DNA from: Alphaproteobacteria bacterium
GTDB taxonomy: Bacteria; Pseudomonadota; Alphaproteobacteria; Rhodobacterales; Rhodobacteraceae
Assembly: GCA_030433335.1 (NCBI GenBank)
Contig: JAUILL010000029.1
Span: forward strand, 1-46,887
Direction: 5' to 3'
DNA length: 46,887 nucleotides
Shown here: positions 18,331-27,655 of the stretch, one piece after another
How the letters are laid out: every line of letters begins with the position of its first letter
How positions within the stretch are numbered: position 1 is the stretch's first letter
Made by a program: the position numbers and the translations under genes
Notes under the pieces: model-generated
What the model was told of the DNA's origin: nothing
The model's database searches: none
What the model saw: the letters and a program-made list of their open reading frames with translations, nothing else

Positions 18331-18350
18331 GTTTCGTGCTACGGCGCGGC

Positions 18351-19364
18351 TTAGCCGTCGAAATCCACCTCTTGGGTGATGCGCAGGGCATCATCGCGCA
18401 GGTCGGCCAGATCCATCAAGTTCACGTCATCCGCAGTAAAGGTGCCCCAGCTATTGACCAGTTCGGTCGGGGTCGAGCCCGGCGCGACGGGGTATTCGTG
18501 GTTGGCTTCGGCATAGAGTTCCTGCGCGGCGGGCGAGGTCAGGAATTCCATCAGCTTGATGGCGTTCTCTTTGTTCGGGGCCGCTTTGGTCATCGCAACG
18601 CCCGAGATGTTCACGTGGGTGCCGCCATTCTCGAATTCGGGGAAGAGCAGGCGCACGCTGATCGCCCATTCGGTCTGCTCTGCATCCTCGAGCATCTGGC
18701 CCATGTAGTAGGTGTTGCCAAGGCTGATGTCGCACTGGCCGGCCCAGATCGCTTTGACCTGCGCGCGGTCGTTGCCTTCGGGCTTGCGGGCGAGGTTGGC
18801 TTTCAACCCTTCGAGCCACTCTTTGGTGTACTCTTCGCCGTGGTGCGAGATCATCGCCGCAGTCAGCGCCAGCATATAGGTGTGAGTGCCCGAGCGGGTG
18901 CAGATGCGGTCTTTCCACTTGGGATCGGCCAGATCTTCGTAGGTGGTGACTTCGTCATCGGCCACACGGTCCTTGGAGGCATAGACCACGCGCGCGCGGG
19001 TGGTCAGGCCCCACCAGTGACCTTCGGGGTCGTGGTACTGCGCGGGAACATGCTCTTGCAGGTAGTCGGTGATGATCGGCTGGGTGACGCCCGCATTCAC
19101 CACAGCGGCAAGACGCGAGATATCCACGGTGAAGACCAGATCGGCGGGAGTGCGGTCACCCTCGGCCTGCAGGCGCTCGACCATGCCTTTGGCCAGATAG
19201 GCCATGTTGACCTCAATGCCGGTTTCTTTGGTGAAGGCATCCAGCAAGGGCTGCAGCAGTTCCGGCTGGCGGTAGGAATAGACGTTGACCTCTTCAGCCA
19301 GTGCGGGGGCGGCGGCAAGAACGGCAGCGCCAGCCATCAGAGTGGTTTTCACTTTTGCGAACAT
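18351..19364 (-). CDS. fbpA: Ferric iron ABC transporter, periplasmic binding protein
   Basis: A 337-aa protein with signal peptide MFAKVKTTLMAGAAVLAAAP cleaved near ALAEE. It begins NVYSYRQPELLQPLLDAF, and the later GNTYYMG carries the tyrosine pair that coordinates Fe(III) in the FbpA/FutA/AfuA family. It would bind ferric iron for an ABC importer, but no permease or ATPase gene is adjacent (mazG is upstream, a terminator and a convergent gene downstream), so the partners must be elsewhere. AGGAGG lies 7 nt before the ATG. Its promoter carries a dyad, described separately. Confidence 0.9.
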   Translation of the reverse strand: MFAKVKTTLMAGAAVLAAAPALAEEVNVYSYRQPELLQPLLDAFTKETGIEVNMAYLAKGMVERLQAEGDRTPADLVFTVDISRLAAVVNAGVTQPIITDYLQEHVPAQYHDPEGHWWGLTTRARVVYASKDRVADDEVTTYEDLADPKWKDRICTRSGTHTYMLALTAAMISHHGEEYTKEWLEGLKANLARKPEGNDRAQVKAIWAGQCDISLGNTYYMGQMLEDAEQTEWAISVRLLFPEFENGGTHVNISGVAMTKAAPNKENAIKLMEFLTSPAAQELYAEANHEYPVAPGSTPTELVNSWGTFTADDVNLMDLADLRDDALRITQEVDFDG

Positions 19365-19394
19365 AACATCCTCCTCGCATCAGAATTGCGCGCG

Positions 19395-19423
19395 GTTAAA
19401 CCTGACAAAAGTACTTGGGTCAA
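19395..19423 (-). promoter_or_regulatory. fbpA promoter with an overlapping dyad operator
   Basis: On the minus strand, TTGACC (19423-19418) and TTTAAC (19400-19395) are 17 nt apart. A dyad fills the space from the -35: CTGAC (19402-19406) faces GTCAA (19419-19423) around the palindromic core AGTACT (19410-19415). A repressor here would block RNA polymerase. Given the gene, an iron-responsive regulator (RirA, IscR or Fur/Mur type) is the natural candidate, but the motif is not assigned. Confidence 0.55.
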
Positions 19424-19440
19424 TACCTGATCAGTTTTGT

Positions 19441-20262
19441 CTATTTTTCTTTTGCCGCTTTTTCGGCGGCTTTGGCGGAATCCCAGAGCTTGTCCATTTC
19501 GTCCAGATCACTGTCTTCGGGCCGTTTGCCCATCTCGGCCAGCGCGGACTCGATGCTACGGAATCGGCGCGTGAATTTGGCGTTGGTGTCGCGCAAGGCC
19601 TCTTCGGGTTCGACCCCCAGATGGCGGGCCAGATTGGCCATGACGAACAGCAGATCGCCCATTTCCTCTTTGACTTCGGCTTGGGTCAGGGTGTCCTTGG
19701 CTTCAACCAATTCTCGGCACTCTTCCTGAATTTTGTCCAGAACCATGGTGGTTTCCGGCCAGTCAAATCCCACCCGTGCCGCGCGTTTTTGCAGTTTGAC
19801 CGCGCGGAGCAGGGCGGGCAGGGCCAGCGCCACATCGTCCAGCACGCCGTCTTGTTTCTTGGCGGCGCGCTCCGCGGCTTTGACCACCTCCCAGTCGACG
19901 GTCTGCTGTTCGGCGGATTTATCGCGGTTCTCATCACCAAAGACATGGGGATGGCGGCTGATCATCTTTTCGCTGATCGCGTTTACCACGTCCTCGTGGG
20001 TGAAGAGGCCCGCATCTTCGGCCATCTGCGCATGGAAATACGATTGAAACAGTAGATCCCCCAGTTCCGATTTCAGCTCGTCCCATGCCTCGCGCTCGAT
20101 GGCATCGCTGACCTCGTAGGCTTCTTCGATGGTGTAGGGCGCGATGGTCTTGAAGCTTTGCTCAATGTCCCAAGGGCAACCAGTTTGCGGATCGCGCAGA
20201 CGGCGCATGATTTCACGCAGGCGTTCGTTGCCGCTCAGGTCATGGATCGGGTCGTGGGGCAT
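19441..20262 (-). CDS. mazG: Nucleoside triphosphate pyrophosphohydrolase MazG
   Basis: A 273-aa protein with two tandem MazG domains, like the 263-aa E. coli enzyme. The first contains GCPWDIEQSFKTIAPYTIEE and ELGDLLFQSYFHAQ; the second has ECRELVEA and EEMGDLLFVMANLARHLG. The ExxE...ExxD-type acidic residues bind Mg for NTP hydrolysis to NMP and pyrophosphate, a house-cleaning role. ATG 20262 gives MPHDPIHDLSGNERLREIMR, which matches family starts; a longer open frame upstream lies over the divergent amidohydrolase gene and is rejected. Confidence 0.95.
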   Translation of the reverse strand: MPHDPIHDLSGNERLREIMRRLRDPQTGCPWDIEQSFKTIAPYTIEEAYEVSDAIEREAWDELKSELGDLLFQSYFHAQMAEDAGLFTHEDVVNAISEKMISRHPHVFGDENRDKSAEQQTVDWEVVKAAERAAKKQDGVLDDVALALPALLRAVKLQKRAARVGFDWPETTMVLDKIQEECRELVEAKDTLTQAEVKEEMGDLLFVMANLARHLGVEPEEALRDTNAKFTRRFRSIESALAEMGKRPEDSDLDEMDKLWDSAKAAEKAAKEK

Positions 20263-20325
20263 TGCGTGTCTCTTCAGTTTCAGATTTGGTGCCAAGGTGC
20301 CGCCCCACGCCAAAGGAGTCCAGTG

Positions 20326-21489
20326 ATGGCCGTCATTAACCGAATTGCAGATTTCGCGCCCGAGATGACAGCATGGCGGCGACATTTGCATCAGATGCCG
20401 GAACTGGGGTTCAACTGCCACAAGACTGCCGCCTTTGTCGTTGAAAAGCTGAAAGAATTCGGCGTCGACGAAATCCACGAGGGGATTGCGACCAGCGGTG
20501 TTGCCGCAATCATCAATGGCACTGGCGACGGGCCGACCATGGGGCTGCGTGCTGACATGGATGCTCTGCCTATCAAAGAGGCGACGGGCGCGGACTATTC
20601 CAGTCAGGTCGAAGGCGCGATGCACGCCTGCGGGCACGATGGCCATACAACGATGCTACTGGGCGCGGCGCGGTATCTGGCCGAGACTCGGAATTTTGCG
20701 GGCCGTGTGGCGTTGATATTCCAACCGGCCGAAGAGGATGGCGGCGGCGCGGGCGTCATGGTGAAAGAGGGCATCATGGAGCGGTTCGACATCGCTCGCG
20801 TCTTTGCTCTGCACAACGCGCCCAACGTGCCCGAGGGGCATCTGGTCACCACGCCCGGTCCGATCATGGCCGCGGTGGACACATTTACCATTAACGTCAA
20901 AGGCAAGGGCGGCCATGCCGCGCAGCCTCAAAATTGTATTGATCCGGTCGTCGCCTCTTGCGGGATCGTGACGGCAATCCAGACGATCCTCAGCCGGAAC
21001 CATCACGCGCTGGATGATCTGGTGGTCTCGGTCACGCAAATCCACACCGGTAGTGCCGAGAATATCATCCCCGACAGTGCCTATATCAACGGGACGGTCC
21101 GCAGCTTTGACCCAGATGTGCAAAACATGGTCGAACGCCGCCTGACAGAGATCGTGCAGGGCCAGGCCATCGCCTATGGCGTCGAAGCAGAGCTGGATTA
21201 TTTCCGCGACTACCCGCCCACGGTGAATGACGCCGCTCAGACCAAATTTGCCGCGGATGTGGCGCGAGACGTGGTTGGCGATGCGCAGGTCGATGACAGC
21301 ATTGACCGCGAAATGGGGGCAGAGGATTTCGCTTACATGCTGCAGGCACGTCCCGGGTCCTACCTGTTTCTGGGGCAGGGGGATGGGCCCGTCTGCCACC
21401 ACCCTGCCTTTGATTTTAACGACGAGATTTCGCCCATCGGGGCCAGCTATTTCGTCCGTCTGGTCGAAACCGGCCAGCCCCGCACCTGA
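20326..21489 (+). CDS. M20-family metal-dependent amidohydrolase (hippurate hydrolase type)
   Basis: A 387-aa enzyme. Metal-site motifs of the M20D family: GLRADMDALPI, MHACGHDGHTTMLLGAARYL, FQPAEEDGGGAGVM, and a C-terminal histidine region CHHPAFDFND. The insert KGKGGHAAQPQNCIDPV is the dimerisation-domain signature. Relatives remove acyl groups from N-acylated amino acids or similar amides; the substrate is unknown. AGGAG stands 7-11 nt upstream of ATG 20326. The agmatinase-like gene follows 11 nt later, so the two may act in one catabolic route for guanidino or polyamine compounds. Confidence 0.9.
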   Translation: MAVINRIADFAPEMTAWRRHLHQMPELGFNCHKTAAFVVEKLKEFGVDEIHEGIATSGVAAIINGTGDGPTMGLRADMDALPIKEATGADYSSQVEGAMHACGHDGHTTMLLGAARYLAETRNFAGRVALIFQPAEEDGGGAGVMVKEGIMERFDIARVFALHNAPNVPEGHLVTTPGPIMAAVDTFTINVKGKGGHAAQPQNCIDPVVASCGIVTAIQTILSRNHHALDDLVVSVTQIHTGSAENIIPDSAYINGTVRSFDPDVQNMVERRLTEIVQGQAIAYGVEAELDYFRDYPPTVNDAAQTKFAADVARDVVGDAQVDDSIDREMGAEDFAYMLQARPGSYLFLGQGDGPVCHHPAFDFNDEISPIGASYFVRLVETGQPRT

Positions 21490-21500
21490 AAGGACTGACC

Positions 21501-22469
21501 ATGGCGCTCGAAGACGCAAAGAAACAGGTTGATACGGCGTTCACTGAAAAGAACCCGCGCGGGCTGCGGTACGAGAATGCATTCGGTGGGGCGACGTCCT
21601 TCTTGCGGCGTCAGTACACCAAAGACCTGACCGGCGTAGATGTGGCTATCACCGGTGTGCCGTTTGACCAAGCGGTGACGAACCGCACGGGCACCCGCCT
21701 TGGCCCCCGCGCGATCCGCGAGGCCAGCACCCTTCAGCCCTATGATCCTCCCTATGGTTGGGGCTTTGACCCGCTGTCGGAATTCGCGGTGGTGGATTAT
21801 GGTGATCTGGCGTTTGACTATGCCCACACCCCCAGCTTTCCTGCTAAGCTGACTGCTCATATCAAGGGCATTCTGGACGCGGGCGCGGCCAGCATTACCC
21901 TTGGGGGCGACCATTACATCAGCTTTCCCATACTGCGGGCCTATGCCGAGAAGTATGGCCCGTTGTCGCTCCTGCATTTCGATGCGCACTCGGACACTTG
22001 GGCCGACGATGACATGAGCCGCATCGACCATGGCACCATGTTCTACAAGGCCGTCAAAGAGGGTTTGATCGACCCCAAACGCTCTGTCCAAGTCGGTATC
22101 CGCACGGTGAACGACGATAACCTTGGCGTGCCGACTATTGACGCCCGAGAGGTCCACGAGACTGGCCCCGTCGCGGTGGCGAAGAAGATCAAAGACATCC
22201 TTGGCGACAACCAGACCTACCTGACCTTTGACATCGACTGCCTCGACCCCGCCTTTGCGCCGGGCACTGGTACGCCGGTTTGGGGCGGTCTGACCAGCGG
22301 CCAAGCCTCGATCATTCTGCGGGACATTGCGGGGATCAATCTGGTGGGCGGTGATGTGGTCGAGGTCTCTCCACCCTTTGACACAACTGGGGCGACGGCA
22401 ATTGCAGGGGCGCATGTGGCTATGGAAATTCTGGCGCTCTGGTGTTGGACACGGCGCAAGAGCGACTAA
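21501..22469 (+). CDS. speB: Agmatinase / ureohydrolase family
   Basis: A 322-aa member of the arginase-agmatinase family. The binuclear manganese ligands are all present: H138 in GGDH, D161/H163/D165 in DAHSD, D244/D246 in DIDCLDPAFAPGTGTP. The enzyme would hydrolyse agmatine (or a related guanidino compound) to putrescine and urea. Family members also act on guanidinobutyrate, guanidinopropionate or guanidine, so the substrate is open. It is cotranscribed with the M20 amidohydrolase. Confidence 0.9.
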   Translation: MALEDAKKQVDTAFTEKNPRGLRYENAFGGATSFLRRQYTKDLTGVDVAITGVPFDQAVTNRTGTRLGPRAIREASTLQPYDPPYGWGFDPLSEFAVVDYGDLAFDYAHTPSFPAKLTAHIKGILDAGAASITLGGDHYISFPILRAYAEKYGPLSLLHFDAHSDTWADDDMSRIDHGTMFYKAVKEGLIDPKRSVQVGIRTVNDDNLGVPTIDAREVHETGPVAVAKKIKDILGDNQTYLTFDIDCLDPAFAPGTGTPVWGGLTSGQASIILRDIAGINLVGGDVVEVSPPFDTTGATAIAGAHVAMEILALWCWTRRKSD

Positions 22470-22496
22470 GTTCTTAGATAGAACAGGAGCCAGCCT

Positions 22497-22925
22497 ATGA
22501 AGATCGGACTTCTCATCCTTGCTATTGCTCTGGTCGCGGTTGCGGCCCTGATGGCGTGGGTGCGGCTGGCCCCCAGTGATCCGGCCCGTTGGCACGGCGG
22601 GCTGACCTTTACCAAAGACGAAGACAAAGATGGCGGCGTGATCCGCGTTCTGCCCGTTGAAAACCCGAATAGCGTTTTGGCGGCGCTTGATATTATCGCC
22701 ACCTCCACCCCGCGGACCCAGAAATTGGCAGGCTCGGTCGAGGAAGGGAGCATCACCTACGTCACCCGCTCGGCCTTCTGGGGATTTCCGGATTATACGA
22801 CGGTTACGGCCGCCGATGGCCGCGTGATCCTGTTCGCCCGCCTGCGGTTTGGCCAATCGGATTTCGGCGTGAACAAGGCGCGGCTCGACGACTGGATTTC
22901 GCAGCTAGAGGCTGAGGGTACTTGA
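22497..22925 (+). CDS. DUF1499 family membrane-anchored protein
   Basis: A 142-aa protein with one N-terminal hydrophobic segment ([20 protein letters not shown]). The domain carries the DUF1499 marks [14 protein letters not shown] and [20 protein letters not shown]. It probably faces the periplasm. Function unknown. It lies 27 nt after speB and 31 nt before prfA on the same strand. Confidence 0.85.
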   Translation: MKIGLLILAIALVAVAALMAWVRLAPSDPARWHGGLTFTKDEDKDGGVIRVLPVENPNSVLAALDIIATSTPRTQKLAGSVEEGSITYVTRSAFWGFPDYTTVTAADGRVILFARLRFGQSDFGVNKARLDDWISQLEAEGT

Positions 22926-22956
22926 CGAAAGCGCAGCCTTCGGAAACTTAGGCGCC

Positions 22957-24012
22957 ATGGTACCATTTGAAAAACTCGAACAAATCGTACAGCGGTACGA
23001 ATTCCTTGAGGCCAAGCTGTCTTCAGGCGATTTCAACGATGAGATCGCCGAGCTGTCTCGTGAATACGCGCAGCTGAAGCCAGTGGTTGCGGAAATCCGT
23101 GACTATAAGACCTTGCTCGACGATTTGGCCGAGGCCGAAGCCATGCTGACCGATCCCGATATGAAGGAACTGGCCGAAGAGGAATTGCCCCAACTTAAGG
23201 CGCAGCTTCCAGAGATGGAACACCGTATGCGTCTGGCATTGTTGCCGCGCGATGCGGCGGATGACCGTCCAGCGATTGTGGAAATCCGGCCCGGCACGGG
23301 CGGGGACGAGGCGGGGCTCTTTGCAGGCGATCTGCTGCGCATGTACCAGCGCTACGCCGAAAGCCACGGCTGGAAGTTCGATATTCTGGAAATGGCGCAG
23401 ACCGAGCTTGGCGGCATCAAAGAGGTCGTTGCGAACGTCAAAGGCGAGGGCGTCTTTGCCCGTCTGAAGTTCGAATCCGGTGTGCACCGCGTTCAGCGCG
23501 TGCCCGAAACCGAGAGCGGCGGGCGCATTCATACTTCGGCGGCGACCGTGGCCGTTCTACCCGAAGCAGAAGATGTGGATATCGAGATCAACCCGAATGA
23601 CCTGCGCATCGACACCATGCGCAGCTCTGGCGCAGGCGGTCAGCACGTGAACACAACAGACTCGGCGGTGCGGATCACGCACATTCCCACGGGCGTTGTC
23701 GTTACCAGCAGTGAGAAGTCCCAGCACCAGAACCGCGCGATCGCGATGCAGGTTCTGAAAACGCGCCTCTTCGACATGCAGCGCCAAGCGGCGGATGCGG
23801 AGCGCGCCGCGAACCGCAAAAGCCAAGTTGGCAGCGGCGATCGCAGCGAGCGCATCCGGACTTACAATTTTCCGCAGGGCCGTATGACCGACCACCGCAT
23901 CAACCTGACGCTCTACAAGCTGGATCAGATCATGCAGGGCGATCTGGACGAGGTCATCGATGCGCTGATCTCTGACCATCAAGCGACTTTGCTGTCTGAG
24001 CTGGACGGATGA
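22957..24012 (+). CDS. prfA: Peptide chain release factor 1
   Basis: A 351-aa class I release factor that reads UAA and UAG. The anticodon-like PxT motif is PET at residues 183-185, which makes it RF1 rather than RF2 (SPF). The catalytic GGQ is at 227-229 ([20 protein letters not shown]). Its GGQ glutamine is methylated by PrmC, encoded directly downstream with a 4-nt ATGA overlap. Confidence 0.98.
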   Translation: MVPFEKLEQIVQRYEFLEAKLSSGDFNDEIAELSREYAQLKPVVAEIRDYKTLLDDLAEAEAMLTDPDMKELAEEELPQLKAQLPEMEHRMRLALLPRDAADDRPAIVEIRPGTGGDEAGLFAGDLLRMYQRYAESHGWKFDILEMAQTELGGIKEVVANVKGEGVFARLKFESGVHRVQRVPETESGGRIHTSAATVAVLPEAEDVDIEINPNDLRIDTMRSSGAGGQHVNTTDSAVRITHIPTGVVVTSSEKSQHQNRAIAMQVLKTRLFDMQRQAADAERAANRKSQVGSGDRSERIRTYNFPQGRMTDHRINLTLYKLDQIMQGDLDEVIDALISDHQATLLSELDG

Positions 24013-24845
24013 CCCTGCAAGAGGCGTTGACTGGGGCCATTGCGCGACTCCGCGCTGCGGGTGTGCCTGATCCGGCGGTCGACGCGCGGCGGATCTTGGC
24101 GCATGTGGTCGGAGTGGATGCGGGGCGTTTGATCCTGATGATGCACGATCCTTTGGAGCATGAAAGGGCTGCTGAATTTGATGCCCTGATTGAACGCCGT
24201 GAAACCCGCGAACCCGTGAGCCACCTCATCGGTGGTCGCGATTTCTATGGCCGCCGGTTCTTGGTGACCCGCGACGTGCTCGATCCGCGTCCCGAGACAG
24301 AAACGCTGATATCTCTGGCGCTTGAACAGCCCTTTGAGAGGCTCCTTGATCTGGGAACCGGAACGGGCTGCATCGCGCTGACGCTCTTGGCAGAGCGTGC
24401 CGAGGCGCAAGCGATGGCTGTTGATGTCTCGGAAACAGCGTTGGCGGTTGCGCAAGCCAATGCCGCAATTCTCGACGTTGCCGACAGGGTGGAGTTCCGA
24501 ACGTCTGACTGGTGCTCGGCGGTCGAAGGGACCTTTGACCTGATCGTATCGAACCCGCCCTACATTGATGCGGGTGAAATGCCGGATTTGTCCCCCGAAG
24601 TGCGCCTTCACGAGCCGGAACTGGCTCTGACCCCCGGGGCCGACGGGACTGCGCCCTACCGGATCATCGCCGCAGGTGCACTCGAGCACTTGGCGCCAAA
24701 CGGTCGGCTTTTCGTCGAAATCGGCTACCGCCAAGGCCGGGCAGTCTCCGCTATTTTTGAGGGGGCAGGGTTATCCAAAGTGACCGTTCATCAGGATTTG
24801 AATGGCCATGACCGTGTTGTTTCGGCAATAAAAGGGCGCGTTTAA
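24009..24845 (+). CDS. prmC: Release factor glutamine N5-methyltransferase
   Basis: A 278-aa SAM-dependent enzyme that methylates the GGQ glutamine of release factors. The SAM-binding motif [13 protein letters not shown] is at ~112-124 and the catalytic NPPY at 182-185. The N-terminal helical domain (~1-70) recognises the release factor. Overlaps prfA by 4 nt. Confidence 0.97.
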   Translation: MTLQEALTGAIARLRAAGVPDPAVDARRILAHVVGVDAGRLILMMHDPLEHERAAEFDALIERRETREPVSHLIGGRDFYGRRFLVTRDVLDPRPETETLISLALEQPFERLLDLGTGTGCIALTLLAERAEAQAMAVDVSETALAVAQANAAILDVADRVEFRTSDWCSAVEGTFDLIVSNPPYIDAGEMPDLSPEVRLHEPELALTPGADGTAPYRIIAAGALEHLAPNGRLFVEIGYRQGRAVSAIFEGAGLSKVTVHQDLNGHDRVVSAIKGRV

Positions 24846-25054
24846 GCGAATTTTCGCAGGATTAAGACCTCAAATCCGCGCTTTGGCCTTGCAACAGGCA
24901 GGTCAAAGTGATTACTCAAGAGTAGTCGCAGGCCGGTGCGGTAACAGCTGCCCCCGCGATGTTAAGCCAAAAAAATAATCCTGCTCGCGGATCCCCGCCC
25001 AAAAGGCGGCAGGGTCCAGAGCACAAGGCCAATGAAGGCTGGACAGCAAAACCT
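24846..25054 (+). other. Leader region of the DUF4167 gene
   Basis: 209 nt without a gene. It contains a CCGCC-CAAAA-GGCGG hairpin near 24998-25012. An in-frame reading from 24959 is open but lacks family similarity. No clear promoter. Confidence 0.3.
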
Positions 25055-25777
25055 ATGAGATCTTCCAAATCACGGTCGCGGTCCAAATCGAACCGCAACA
25101 ACCGCTCGATGGGCAATATTGTTAATCGCGTCTTCGATAGCTCGGGACCCGAAGGCAAAGTGCGCGGCACACCTCAGCAGATTATCGAAAAGTATAATCA
25201 GCTGGCACGGGACGCGCAGTTGTCCAACGACCGCGTGGCGGCCGAAAACTTCCAGCAGCACGCTGAACACTACCTTCGCATGCTGAGCGAAGCGCAGCGC
25301 GAAATCGACGCGCGCCGCGAGCAGCAAGAGCGCGAAATGCGCGAACGTCAGGCCGAAAAAGACCGCGAGCGCGCAGAGCGTCAGGAACGCCGTGAGCGCG
25401 AGTCCGGCGAGGCGAATGGCGATCAGCAGCCCGAAGCGCAGAACGACGACGTCGCGCCTGCTTCGGAGCCGGCACCCGCGCCTGCCGAAGTTTTGTCGGT
25501 TGAAGCGGATACGGATGCTGAGGCAGACGACAACGACAATGGTCTGGTCGAAACGCCCGAGAGCAAAGCGTCCGAAGCGCAGCCCGAGGCCGCAGAGCCC
25601 AAGCCTGCACGCAAACCCCGTGCGCCGCGCGCCAAGAAGCCGGTCGAGGCTGCCGAGGGCGAAGAAAAGCCCAAGGCCAAGCGCGCACCGCGCAAGCCCC
25701 GTGCGAAGAAAACAGATGACGCTGGTGAGGCCCCCAAAGGTGACTCGTCAAACGACACCACCGCAGCGGCTGAATAA
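25055..25777 (+). CDS. DUF4167 family protein
   Basis: A 240-aa protein. The conserved N-terminal domain (~1-90) is strongly recognisable: NRSMGNIVNRVFDSSGPEGK, GTPQQIIEKYNQLARDAQLS, AAENFQQHAEHYLRML. A charged coiled segment (~90-125, Arg/Glu-rich) and a long disordered acidic then Lys/Pro/Ala-rich tail follow, with repeats such as KPRAPRAKKP and RAPRKPRAKK. The family is alphaproteobacterial and of unknown function; the basic tail suggests nucleic-acid or ribosome contact. ATG 25055 gives the usual MRSSKSRSRSK start, though its ribosome site is weak. Confidence 0.9.
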   Translation: MRSSKSRSRSKSNRNNRSMGNIVNRVFDSSGPEGKVRGTPQQIIEKYNQLARDAQLSNDRVAAENFQQHAEHYLRMLSEAQREIDARREQQEREMRERQAEKDRERAERQERRERESGEANGDQQPEAQNDDVAPASEPAPAPAEVLSVEADTDAEADDNDNGLVETPESKASEAQPEAAEPKPARKPRAPRAKKPVEAAEGEEKPKAKRAPRKPRAKKTDDAGEAPKGDSSNDTTAAAE

Positions 25778-25800
25778 GCGCTACTGGTGATCAGACATGA

Positions 25801-25827
25801 AAAGCCCCCGATTTTCGGGGGCTTTTT
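25801..25827. terminator. Bidirectional terminator between DUF4167 and rsmA
   Basis: AAAGCCCCCGA (25801-25811) pairs with TCGGGGGCTTT (25815-25825) around a 3-nt loop, with T-runs in both directions. Serves the convergent plus and minus transcripts. Confidence 0.9.
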
Positions 25828-25832
25828 GCGTT

Positions 25833-26675
25833 TCAGGACTTTTTAATTTCGCGGGCGAGGGCGCAGAACCCTTCGAGGCTGACTTGCTCGGCCCGCTCGG
25901 TGGGCTTGATGCCCGCGGCAAGCAGGCGATCCTCGATATCCGGCGCGACGCCCTTGAGGCTGGCACGCAGCATTTTGCGGCGCTGGTTGAAGGCGGCGGC
26001 GACCACGCGGCTGAGGACGTCAGGGTCGGCAGGGTAGCGCGGCTCTTCCAGTGCGGTCAGATGCACTACGGCGGAGGATACTTTGGGCGGCGGGCTGAAG
26101 GCTTCGGGCGGCAGGTTAATCACGATGCGCGCATCGGCACGCCACTGGGCCAGAATAGCGAGACGGCCATAGGCTTTGCTACCGGGGGTTGCGACGATAC
26201 GTTCGGCGACCTCTTTCTGGAACATCAGCGTCAGGCTGGTCCAGAACGGGGGCCATTGCTGCGGGGTCAGCCAACGGACAAGCAGTTCGGTGCCCACGTT
26301 ATAAGGTAGGTTCGCCGCGATGCGGATCGGGGGCGTCAGATGCTCGAGCGGGTTCACTTCGAGCGCGTCGCCTTCGATCACTTGCAGGCGGCCGTCATAG
26401 GCTTCTGCGACCTCGGCCAGTGCGGGGATGCAGCGGCTGTCTTTCTCGATCGCTAGGACGCGCCGCGCGCCTTCGGCCAGCAGCCCACGGGTCAAGCCAC
26501 CGGGGCCGGGGCCGATTTCCAGCACATCACAGCCAGTCAGATCACCGGCCTGACGGGCAATTTTCGACGTCAGGTTTAGGTCCAGCAAGAAGTTCTGACC
26601 CAGCGATTTGCGCGCGTTCAAGCCGTGGGTGGCGATGACCTCGCGCAAGGGGGGCAGGTTGTCGATGGCGCTCAT
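25833..26675 (-). CDS. rsmA: 16S rRNA dimethyladenosine transferase
   Basis: A 280-aa KsgA/RsmA enzyme that dimethylates A1518 and A1519 of 16S rRNA late in small-subunit assembly. Motifs: [10 protein letters not shown] at the N-terminus, SAM site [27 protein letters not shown], catalytic [12 protein letters not shown], and [17 protein letters not shown] in the C-terminal domain. It overlaps pdxA by 4 nt (ATGA), the last gene of the LPS-export operon. Confidence 0.97.
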   Translation of the reverse strand: MSAIDNLPPLREVIATHGLNARKSLGQNFLLDLNLTSKIARQAGDLTGCDVLEIGPGPGGLTRGLLAEGARRVLAIEKDSRCIPALAEVAEAYDGRLQVIEGDALEVNPLEHLTPPIRIAANLPYNVGTELLVRWLTPQQWPPFWTSLTLMFQKEVAERIVATPGSKAYGRLAILAQWRADARIVINLPPEAFSPPPKVSSAVVHLTALEEPRYPADPDVLSRVVAAAFNQRRKMLRASLKGVAPDIEDRLLAAGIKPTERAEQVSLEGFCALAREIKKS

Positions 26676-27655
26676 GCTTTGGCTCCTGCGCGGGCGATAG
26701 CCATGTCGCGGGCCATCTCCAGTGCGGCGATCGTGCTGGCGGGGTTGGCGATGCCTTTGCCCGCGATGTCAAAGGCGGTGCCGTGATCTGGCGAGGTGCG
26801 GATGAAGGGCAGGCCAAGGGTCACGTTCACACCGGCATCAAAGGCCAGCGTCTTGATCGGGATCAGCGCTTGGTCGTGGTACATGCACACCGCCGCGTCA
26901 TAGCGCGCGCGGGCGGCGGGGTGGAACATGGTGTCGGCAGACAAGGGGCCCGCAATGTTCAGACGCTCGGCTCGTAGTTTGTCGAGGAGGGGGATGATCA
27001 TCTCTTGCTCTTGGCGGCCCATGGCGCCGTTCTCGCCCGCATGGGGGTTCAGGCCCGCGACTGCGATGCGGGGGCTTTCGACGCCGAAGTCTTTGATCAG
27101 CGCGTGGTGCGTGATCCAGATGGTTTCTTCGAGCAGCTCAGGTGTCAACTGCTCTGCGACCTGATCCAGAGCGATGTGGATGGTCGTGGGGACCACGCGC
27201 AATTCGGGGCTCGCCAGCATCATCACCACGCGGTCCATGCCGCCCAAGGCCGCGAGGTATTCGGTGTGGCCGGGGTAGGCAAAACCCGCGCCGGATTGCA
27301 GGACATGCTTGTTGATCGGCAGCGTGCAGATTGCACTGGCCTGACCCTCTTGGACCAGTTTCACTGCACGTGCGATGACCTCGATCACACCATGGGCGTT
27401 CTGGGCATCAGGCTCGCCCCACGAATTGTTCGCGGGAAAGTCGTGGCGCAACACAGGCAGCGCGGTCGCGCTGACATGGAGCGCGTCCATCGGGTTGTGG
27501 ATTTCGGTCACAGGCGTGCCCGAAGGTAGGTGACGCGGATCACCGATGTAAAAGAAGGGCAAACGCGCGCCCAAGGTTTCCCAGGCGCGCGCCGCGATTT
27601 CGGGGCCAATACCTGCGGGCTCGCCGCAGGTCAGGGCAATCGGTGCCAATGTCAT
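26672..27655 (-). CDS. pdxA: 4-hydroxythreonine-4-phosphate dehydrogenase
   Basis: A 327-aa NAD-dependent enzyme of vitamin B6 synthesis. Family motifs: [16 protein letters not shown] at the N-terminus, PGHTEYLA with a metal-binding histidine, [16 protein letters not shown], and [16 protein letters not shown]. Overlaps both neighbours by 4 nt (ATGA at 27652-27655 with surA and 26672-26675 with rsmA), a common arrangement in proteobacteria (surA-pdxA-ksgA). Confidence 0.97.
   Translation of the reverse strand: MTLAPIALTCGEPAGIGPEIAARAWETLGARLPFFYIGDPRHLPSGTPVTEIHNPMDALHVSATALPVLRHDFPANNSWGEPDAQNAHGVIEVIARAVKLVQEGQASAICTLPINKHVLQSGAGFAYPGHTEYLAALGGMDRVVMMLASPELRVVPTTIHIALDQVAEQLTPELLEETIWITHHALIKDFGVESPRIAVAGLNPHAGENGAMGRQEQEMIIPLLDKLRAERLNIAGPLSADTMFHPAARARYDAAVCMYHDQALIPIKTLAFDAGVNVTLGLPFIRTSPDHGTAFDIAGKGIANPASTIAALEMARDMAIARAGAKA

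Noticed and set aside
18285..19430. 381-codon plus-strand frame over fbpA
   Set aside because: Antisense shadow; the minus-strand frame has signal peptide, iron-site motif and ribosome site.
25370..25770. Tandem-repeat or horizontally acquired segment in the DUF4167 gene
   Set aside because: The Lys/Pro/Ala-rich low-complexity tail is usual for this family, and the base composition matches the surroundings.
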